Both the position numbers and the translations under genes were made by a program. Of a stretch of DNA of 64,000 nt, positions 59,311 through 64,000 are shown piece after piece. This stretch comes from CAZLDI01 sp964558415. GTDB taxonomy: Bacteria; Chloroflexota; Dehalococcoidia; SM23-28-2; RBG-16-64-32. The notes beneath the pieces are model-generated. The model did not search any database. It saw only the letters and a list, made by a program, of their open reading frames with translations, and had not been told where the DNA came from. The stretch spans positions 11,779 to 75,778 of the forward strand of contig CAZLDI010000016.1 of assembly GCA_964558415.1 (NCBI GenBank). Direction: 5' to 3'. Within the stretch, counting starts at the first letter, position 1; every line of letters begins with the position of its first letter.

Positions 59311-60030
59311 ATGAGACGAATACTGATCGCGGCCCCGCCATTCGCTATTCTGGCGGTCGCCGTCGCCGCGGCAGGGTGGTGGTTCCTGATCCGGGCGGAC
59401 GCCGATCTCGCAACCAACGCCCCTGAGATTCCGCAGGAGCTCGTGGAGGCGACTGCTTCTCCGGCGGCAGACGCCACGGAAGACAGCGACATCCTCACGT
59501 TCCGCATCAACCCGGAGTTGTCGGAAGCCGCCTACTTCGTCGACGAGGAGCTCGCCTCTGTCGGCCTGCCTTCAACAGCGAAGGGTACGGCCAACGAGAT
59601 AGAGGGCGAGTTCTCGTTGACCTTGGATGGCACGGCTATCGCGACGACCGGCGACTCGCAGTTCACCGTAGACCTGCGCAACCTGACCAGCGACAAGGAG
59701 ATGCGTGACCGGCGCGTGCAAGAAGCGCTCCAAACGTCGTCCTTCCCGACAGCGACGTTCACGATCTCAAGCCTGACCGGCTATGACCCGTCTATCCCCG
59801 AAGGAGACGAGCAATCCCTGCAGCTCACCGGCACGCTGGGGTTGCACGGAGTTCAGCGCGAGGTGACCTGGGACGTCAAGGCGCGCCGCGACGGCAACGT
59901 CATCTCAGCGCTCGCGACGCTAACGTTGCCGTTCGCTGACTTCGGTATCACCCCTCCGACGTTCGCGCAGCTCGTTTCCATCGATGACGAGGCGACGCTT
60001 CAGGTCCAGCTGATCGCGCAGGCCACCTGA
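59311..60030 (+). CDS. YceI-like lipid-binding protein
   Basis: 239 residues with an N-terminal membrane anchor or signal (ILIAAPPFAILAVAVAAAGW) and an extracytoplasmic domain. EIEGEFSLTLDGTAIATTGD, FTVDLRNLTSDKEMRDRRVQ, FPTATFTISSLTGY and LTGTLGLHGVQREVTWDVKA give the YceI lipocalin-like barrel, which binds isoprenoid or other lipids. The gene follows the dioxygenase-like gene by 42 bp with the same orientation, so both probably share motif copy 2. Confidence 0.87.
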   Translation: MRRILIAAPPFAILAVAVAAAGWWFLIRADADLATNAPEIPQELVEATASPAADATEDSDILTFRINPELSEAAYFVDEELASVGLPSTAKGTANEIEGEFSLTLDGTAIATTGDSQFTVDLRNLTSDKEMRDRRVQEALQTSSFPTATFTISSLTGYDPSIPEGDEQSLQLTGTLGLHGVQREVTWDVKARRDGNVISALATLTLPFADFGITPPTFAQLVSIDDEATLQVQLIAQAT

Positions 60031-60354
60031 CCCGCCCGGCCCACCGCGCTCCCGCTGCGAGGCTTGACCCGACCTTCGTGGAAACGTCGCCTCTCCACGG
60101 TCCATCCCCGATTCCTTCAACTGTTAGCAACCGCGCCGTTGCTGCCGGTGCGGCTCTTCCGGCGCGATCACGGCCGGCCGTTGTTTGGAGAACTCTAGGC
60201 TTGTTCCAACTCCGGTTTAATCCGCAGCTCCTATCTTGGACTCATCGGATCAGACGAACGGGTGGTGATGGAAAGGAGGCGCCGGCAAGGCATCAACAAG
60301 TAAATACGGGCACATCAGGCAACCAGGAGATGCTAAAGCAAAAGGAGGTGAGAT
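60031..60354 (+). promoter_or_regulatory. Leader region of the secreted acidic protein
   Basis: 324 bp without a convincing gene. It contains motif copy 3 at 60202-60221 with a -10 at 60232-60237, giving a long leader of roughly 110 bases to the next gene. A strong AAAGGAGGTGAGAT ribosome-binding site ends it. A tiny frame around 60267 (11 codons) has no ribosome-binding site and is not called. Confidence 0.55.
60202..60221 (+). promoter_or_regulatory. 20-nt motif copy 3, before the secreted acidic protein
   Basis: TGTTCCAACTCCGGTTTAAT, preceded by GGAGAACTCTAGGC and followed after 10 bases by TATCTT, close to the -10 consensus. Spacing is the same as in copies 2 and 4. Confidence 0.65.
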
Positions 60355-60975
60355 ATGACGCATCTACAGACATGGATGATGACAGGACTGGCGACGGTCG
60401 CCCTTGGAGTCAGCGCGCTCCTGGCCAGCGGTGCGATGACGTCCGCCCAGACGGGCGAAACGGCAACACCCACGCCGGCCGCCACAGAGAAGGCGACCGA
60501 CGACAGTTCGACGGCCACGCCTGATCCGAGCGACGACACGGATAGCAGTGACGCCGACTCGCAAGATGACGACGGTGGCAGGCGCGGTTGCGGCGGCGGC
60601 AAGCGCCTGATCAAGGATGCCGCGGCCGAGGTTCTTGGCCTCAGCGAGGAGGACCTCATCGCCGCGCTGCAGGACGGCCAGACCCTGGCGGAAGTCGCCG
60701 CGGCGCAGGGCATGAGCGAGGCGGACTTCAAGGCGGCTCTCGTCACGAGCGTTACAGCGGACCTGCAGGCCCAGCTGGACGCCGGCGAGGTCACGCAGGA
60801 GCAGTTCGACGAGATCACCGCGGACCTCGGCGAGAGGATCGACGATATCATCAACCGCGAGGGTGGCATCCGATTCCACCAGCGCTTCGGTGATGACGCC
60901 AACGAGGACGTTGATGGAACCGGCGCGAGGTTCCGCGTTCCGTTCCAGAGCGCGCCCGTGGGCAGTGACGCCTGA
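60355..60975 (+). CDS. Secreted protein with DUF2680-like helical repeats
   Basis: 206 residues. A signal peptide (LATVALGVSALLASGAMTSA with cleavage near SAQ-TG) is followed by a Thr/Asp/Ser-rich acidic linker and a short CGGG segment. The folded part has AAAEVLGLSEEDLIAALQDG and QTLAEVAAAQGMSEADFKAA, the LG(L/I)S-x-x-L then G-x-T-L-A-E-V-A pattern of DUF2680-like domains. Function unknown. AAAGGAGGTGAGAT ribosome-binding site. Monocistronic, with a hairpin terminator 35 bp after the stop. Confidence 0.75.
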   Translation: MTHLQTWMMTGLATVALGVSALLASGAMTSAQTGETATPTPAATEKATDDSSTATPDPSDDTDSSDADSQDDDGGRRGCGGGKRLIKDAAAEVLGLSEEDLIAALQDGQTLAEVAAAQGMSEADFKAALVTSVTADLQAQLDAGEVTQEQFDEITADLGERIDDIINREGGIRFHQRFGDDANEDVDGTGARFRVPFQSAPVGSDA

Positions 60976-61009
60976 CGCCAGCGACCCAGACGCCCCACCT
61001 GTTGGACGG

Positions 61010-61033
61010 GGGAGCCGGATCACTCCGGCTCCC
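61010..61033 (+). terminator. Rho-independent-like terminator
   Basis: Perfect 10-bp stem GGGAGCCGGA / TCCGGCTCCC around the loop TCAC, followed by TCTCCTT. It ends the gene for the secreted acidic protein before motif copy 4. Confidence 0.7.
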
Positions 61034-61132
61034 TCTCCTTCGTGGAAACCAAAGATTGGCCCGATTCGGGGAACACACCGCTTCGCCTTCTGGATGCACC
61101 TCACAACCGGGTGCGTTGATGAACTCTAATCC

Positions 61133-61152
61133 TTCTCCAAGCCCTCCTTAAT
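61133..61152 (+). promoter_or_regulatory. 20-nt motif copy 4, before the small peptide and HtrA
   Basis: TTCTCCAAGCCCTCCTTAAT, preceded by GATGAACTCTAATCC and followed after 10 bases by TACGCT. The upstream 14-15 bases and the -10 hexamer are the same as in copy 2. The leader to the small-peptide start at 61202 is about 30 bases. Confidence 0.7.
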
Positions 61153-61201
61153 CTTCTCCCGGTACGCTCTAGAAAACAAAGCGCTGGAACAAGGAGGTCG
61201 A

Positions 61202-61315
61202 ATGATGAACAAGGTCGCAAGAATGGCTTCGTCTCCGCTGGTGGTCTTCGCCATAGTCCCCGGGCTGATCGCCTGGACGGTTACGGCCGCCAGCATCGCG
61301 AACTATTACGCCTAG
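61202..61315 (+). CDS. 37-residue membrane peptide upstream of HtrA
   Basis: Begins MMNKVARMASSPLVVFAIVP and ends SIANYYA. A basic start, one hydrophobic segment of about 20 residues (PLVVFAIVPGLIAWTVTAAS) and a short polar tail make a single-pass membrane peptide. A near-perfect AAGGAGG lies four bases before the ATG (AAGGAGGTCGA). It is the first gene after motif copy 4 and 30 bp before the protease gene, so it is probably co-transcribed. It may regulate HtrA or the sensor kinase. No homologue recognised. Confidence 0.65.
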   Translation: MMNKVARMASSPLVVFAIVPGLIAWTVTAASIANYYA

Positions 61316-61345
61316 AGCAACGCACGTTAGAAGGAGTTTCGAATT

Positions 61346-62509
61346 ATGCGCAAACGGATCATCGCCCTGATCGCAATTGCCGGCGGCATAATCGGCGGCC
61401 TCACCGTGGCGACCGCGGTGCAGTTATGGGACATCGGAAGTGAGGGCACGACGCAACCTGTAGCAACCGACTCTTCCAACGACGCGCCGGCTCAGGGGGC
61501 TTCGTTCTCATCCGACTGTTTGTCCGCAGCCGACGTGTACGACCGCGTGAGGCCATCGGTGGTGGAGATCACGAGCACGACAGGGTCAAGCGGTCCATTT
61601 GGGCAGCAGTCGCAGGGTACGGGGACCGGGATCATCATTGATCCGGACGGACAGATTCTGACGAACTATCATGTTGTCAGCGGCGCCGATAGCATAGAGG
61701 TGCGCTTCGCGGACGGTTCTACCGCGCCGGCCACGCACCTTGGCAGCGACCCGGCCAGCGACCTTGCCGTGATCAAGGTGGAGACGGATGGCGAGGCGCT
61801 GATCGCCGCCCGGCTCGGCGATTCTGATTCTCTGCGCGTGGGAGACTCCGTCCTCGCCCTCGGCAATCCGTTCAATCTGGAGGGCACTCTAACCCAGGGC
61901 ATAGTCAGCGCGATCGACCGGACATACAGCACGGGATCCAACACCCGGCCCATACGCGAGATGATTCAGACAGACGCTGCGGTCAATCCGGGTAACTCCG
62001 GCGGGCCGCTGATCAATTGCTTCGCCGAGGTAATTGGTATCAATACACTCCTGGAGAACCCGACCGGCCAGAACGTGAATGTTGGTGTCGCTTTCGCCGT
62101 CGCCATCAACACAGCTAAACGATCTCTGTCCGAAATGGCAGCGGGCGATACGGTGAGCCACCCGTGGCTGGGCATCGCCGGCGTCGACGTCACGCCGGCG
62201 CTGTCCCAAGAGCTGGGACTGGGCTCCGAAGGCGGCGTGTACGTGACGCTCGTATCTCAAGGAAGCCCGGCCGACGACGCGGGCCTTCAGGCGGCGTTTG
62301 CATCGCAAAGCCAGGCGGCCTCCGCCGCGACAGTACGCGCGGGCGGCGACGTGATTCTGGCCATCGACGGCGAGCCGTTTGACAGCATCGATGGGTTGGC
62401 CGGGTACCTGGACGAGAACAAACAGCCCGGGGACACGGCGGAGTTGACTGTGCTTCGGGACGGCGAGCAGATCACGCTGCGGGCGCACCTCGCTGAGTGG
62501 CCGGCGTAG
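61346..62509 (+). CDS. HtrA/DegQ-like serine protease with PDZ domain
   Basis: 387 residues, membrane-anchored by an N-terminal helix (IALIAIAGGIIGGLTVATAV). The trypsin-like triad is His109 (NYHVVSGA), Asp139 (DPASDLAVIKV) and Ser218 (NPGNSGGPLI). One PDZ domain follows (WLGIAGVDVTPALSQELGLG through the C-terminus, about 268-385). This is the single-PDZ architecture of periplasmic quality-control proteases. Start supported by AAGGAG. Together with motif copy 4 it is a probable target of the two-component system. Confidence 0.93.
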   Translation: MRKRIIALIAIAGGIIGGLTVATAVQLWDIGSEGTTQPVATDSSNDAPAQGASFSSDCLSAADVYDRVRPSVVEITSTTGSSGPFGQQSQGTGTGIIIDPDGQILTNYHVVSGADSIEVRFADGSTAPATHLGSDPASDLAVIKVETDGEALIAARLGDSDSLRVGDSVLALGNPFNLEGTLTQGIVSAIDRTYSTGSNTRPIREMIQTDAAVNPGNSGGPLINCFAEVIGINTLLENPTGQNVNVGVAFAVAINTAKRSLSEMAAGDTVSHPWLGIAGVDVTPALSQELGLGSEGGVYVTLVSQGSPADDAGLQAAFASQSQAASAATVRAGGDVILAIDGEPFDSIDGLAGYLDENKQPGDTAELTVLRDGEQITLRAHLAEWPA

Positions 62510-62578
62510 CGGGGCAGGTATGTGGGACTGGAGAGCCCTGCGTGGTGCCGGTAACGGCGCGGGGGCGGGACGCGGACG

Positions 62579-63733
62579 CTAGGCGAACATCAACGGGCCG
62601 ATGAGCGTGACCGCGAAGAGGAACAGCCAGCCCGCCGCGGTGGCCATCGCGGCCGATTGTCTGTCGAGCTCCAGGGCGGCGCCCACGGCCACAATGCCCG
62701 TGACCAGAAGCCAGATGAGCACTCCAAGCGTCAGGAGCGGTCCATATACTGGAATGAGGCCCAGCGCCAGGAAGATCGCTGGGGTGTGAGCCAGACCCAA
62801 CGCGCTTAGCACCCGGCGGTACGCGTCCGGCGGCGGGCGAACGCCCTCAAGCAGCCTTGTGGCGGTGAAATACACGATTCCCGCATACGCCCACCAACCG
62901 CAGAGGGCAAACACGAAATGCCAGACGGGAACGAAGGGGCCTGCGCCAAAGGCGCCAATCGCTGCGGCTAACGCTCCGACCACGACGATGAATCCCGCGC
63001 GACCGGTGGCGTTCGGGTCCCGCTCGACGGCCTCTTCGTATACGTTCTCCTTGAGCATCGAGGCGGCGATCATACGCGGCACCAAACCGTCCCAACCGGG
63101 CCAGGCCTGAATCCGCGCGGTTAGCTCGCCGAACCGGGACGTCATAACGCCGCCTCCGATCGCTGGCCCCTTGCGCTCACCGCTGTCCGGCGGCACGCTC
63201 GGCGCGGCGACACTCGTGGAAGCTGTGGCTGCTGCCACGGGAGCGGGCGCGAATCGCTTTGCGCTCTCGGCAGGTGGAGGCGGCGACGCAGGTGCCGACG
63301 TGAGACCGCGGGGGATGGTGACCGGCTCCGCCCAGAACGACACCGCGCGCGCGCCGTCCAGTCCGGCATCGATCTCCTGGCGCAGGAACGACTGGGCCGT
63401 ATCCATGTCGACGAAGGAGTAGAGCTGGACGATGTCGGCGCGCCTCGGGTCACGGACCATTATCATCGCCTCGCCCGCGGGCTCGGACTCTCTCCTGGCG
63501 CCGGGCGGCGGCTCCGATTCGAGAGCCCAGAACGAGAGGAACGTCTGTCCCGCCAGGAGCTGACTGTCGGCGTACTCCGCGGCAGATTTCACGCTCGGGA
63601 AGGCGGCGAGCCGGTATGTAAATGATCCGTCCGGGGTGAACAGTAGCAGGCGGTTGTCTTCGGGCGCTTCCTGCGCGGCCTCCGGCGGCGCTTCCTGCTG
63701 CTGGTCTTTCTTTTTGCGCAGAATAAAAGTCAA
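62579..63733 (-). CDS. Yip1-like membrane protein with N-terminal cytosolic region
   Basis: 384 residues. The N-terminal half is soluble and holds two similar segments of about 55 residues: FPSVKSAAEYADSQLLAGQT with FLSFWALE, and FVDMDTAQSFLRQEIDAGLD with AVSFWAEP. A Pro/Ala-rich linker follows. The C-terminal half (about 220-384) has five hydrophobic helices in the Yip1/YIF1-like pattern, ending in AAGWLFLFAVTLIGPLMFA. Function unknown. It converges on htrA with a 69-bp gap. The duplication of the N-terminal module is a curiosity. Confidence 0.7.
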   Translation of the reverse strand: MTFILRKKKDQQQEAPPEAAQEAPEDNRLLLFTPDGSFTYRLAAFPSVKSAAEYADSQLLAGQTFLSFWALESEPPPGARRESEPAGEAMIMVRDPRRADIVQLYSFVDMDTAQSFLRQEIDAGLDGARAVSFWAEPVTIPRGLTSAPASPPPPAESAKRFAPAPVAAATASTSVAAPSVPPDSGERKGPAIGGGVMTSRFGELTARIQAWPGWDGLVPRMIAASMLKENVYEEAVERDPNATGRAGFIVVVGALAAAIGAFGAGPFVPVWHFVFALCGWWAYAGIVYFTATRLLEGVRPPPDAYRRVLSALGLAHTPAIFLALGLIPVYGPLLTLGVLIWLLVTGIVAVGAALELDRQSAAMATAAGWLFLFAVTLIGPLMFA

Positions 63734-63886
63734 GTTGCTCCCTCCGGAGATACAGTGCTCCGCATAATTAGACTACTTGAGGGCGGTGTTCGTTACGTAC
63801 GCGTAAACGTTGGCGTGCCCGGTGGGCTTCGAACTTTACGACTTCGGGAAGCCTCACCAAACCTTCTTCGCCCTGCCGCCTCGCGC

Positions 63887-64000
63887 TCAGGACGGCGTCT
63901 GTTTGCGCCTCAACCTTTCCGTGAAGTCCATGAACGACTCGTAGGTCTGGTAACAAAGGCAAAGCGGCCCGCGCGGAAGGCCGTCTGCCGCCCTCTTGGT
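63887..64000 (-). CDS. Possible C-terminal end of a partial gene
   Basis: The minus strand is open from the window edge to a TGA at 63887 and would encode 37 codons ending ...DFTERLRRKQTPS. The content (CLCYQTYESFMDF) looks protein-like but is too short to assign, and chance cannot be excluded. Between 63734 and 63886 nothing else is seen. Confidence 0.3.
   Translation of the reverse strand, partial: TKRAADGLPRGPLCLCYQTYESFMDFTERLRRKQTPS

Noticed and set aside
1..64000. CRISPR array, tRNA or rRNA genes
   Set aside because: No regularly spaced short repeats, cloverleaf-like segments with CCA-type ends, or rRNA-like stretches were recognised by eye; a tRNAscan or Rfam scan was not possible.

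Overview
The window is GC-rich, gene-dense bacterial DNA. No rRNA, tRNA, CRISPR array, transposase or integrase was recognised. Bacterial features are a D-Ala-D-Ala carboxypeptidase, an MMPL exporter, TetR and OmpR-type regulators, a histidine kinase, HtrA and Shine-Dalgarno starts. Two LLM-class (F420-type) oxidoreductases and an archaellum locus also occur. Together these point to the phylum Chloroflexota, perhaps a SAR202/Dehalococcoidia-like lineage. That placement is inference from gene content and no phylogeny was run.

Region 1 (1-7.6 kb, minus strand) is an archaellum operon in a bacterium. In transcription order it holds four tandem near-identical archaellins, one ArlC/D/E-type protein, ArlG-like and ArlF-like stator proteins, ArlH and the motor ATPase ArlI. 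ArlJ would be expected next, beyond base 1. Hairpins separate the archaellins from the motor genes.

Region 2 (7.6-16.4 kb) is accessory DNA. It has an MMPL transporter and a three-gene restriction-modification operon: a C5-cytosine methyltransferase, a putative endonuclease, and a MutY-fold glycosylase with the Tyr/Asp signature of MIG-type T:G glycosylases. A small island with an MNT nucleotidyltransferase and a HicBA pair follows. It is bounded by a 70-bp duplicate of the 3' end of the neighbouring malic-enzyme gene.

Region 3 (16.4-33 kb) is metabolic: an LLM oxidoreductase with an adenosine deaminase-family gene, a patatin, DUF3500, and a five-gene translationally coupled operon (MaoC, acyl-CoA dehydrogenase, MaoC, CaiB-type CoA transferase, CitE-type lyase). 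The last fits C5 dicarboxyl-CoA chemistry. Membrane glycosyltransferases, a PQQ-type sugar dehydrogenase, an LLM oxidoreductase and a DacF-like peptidase follow.

Region 4 (33-56.3 kb) is a large lipid or steroid-side-chain-like catabolic block. It has P450s, an acyl-CoA synthetase, single and paired acyl-CoA dehydrogenases, crotonases, paired MaoC proteins, SDRs and four thiolase-fold proteins. Three of those thiolase-fold proteins lack the nucleophilic cysteine and lie beside DUF35 proteins, as in Ltp2-type aldolases. Two intergenic regions, 6.5 kb apart, share a 15-nt TetR-like operator. A TetR gene lies inside the main operon, and a second TetR/P450/crotonase unit ends the block.

Region 5 (56.3-64 kb) is a two-component system with its likely regulon. 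A 20-nt motif occurs four times: divergently between the regulator and a Tat-lipoprotein dioxygenase-like gene, before a secreted acidic protein, and before a 37-residue membrane peptide plus HtrA. This looks like a self-contained envelope-stress circuit. The window ends with a Yip1-like membrane protein and a possible partial gene.
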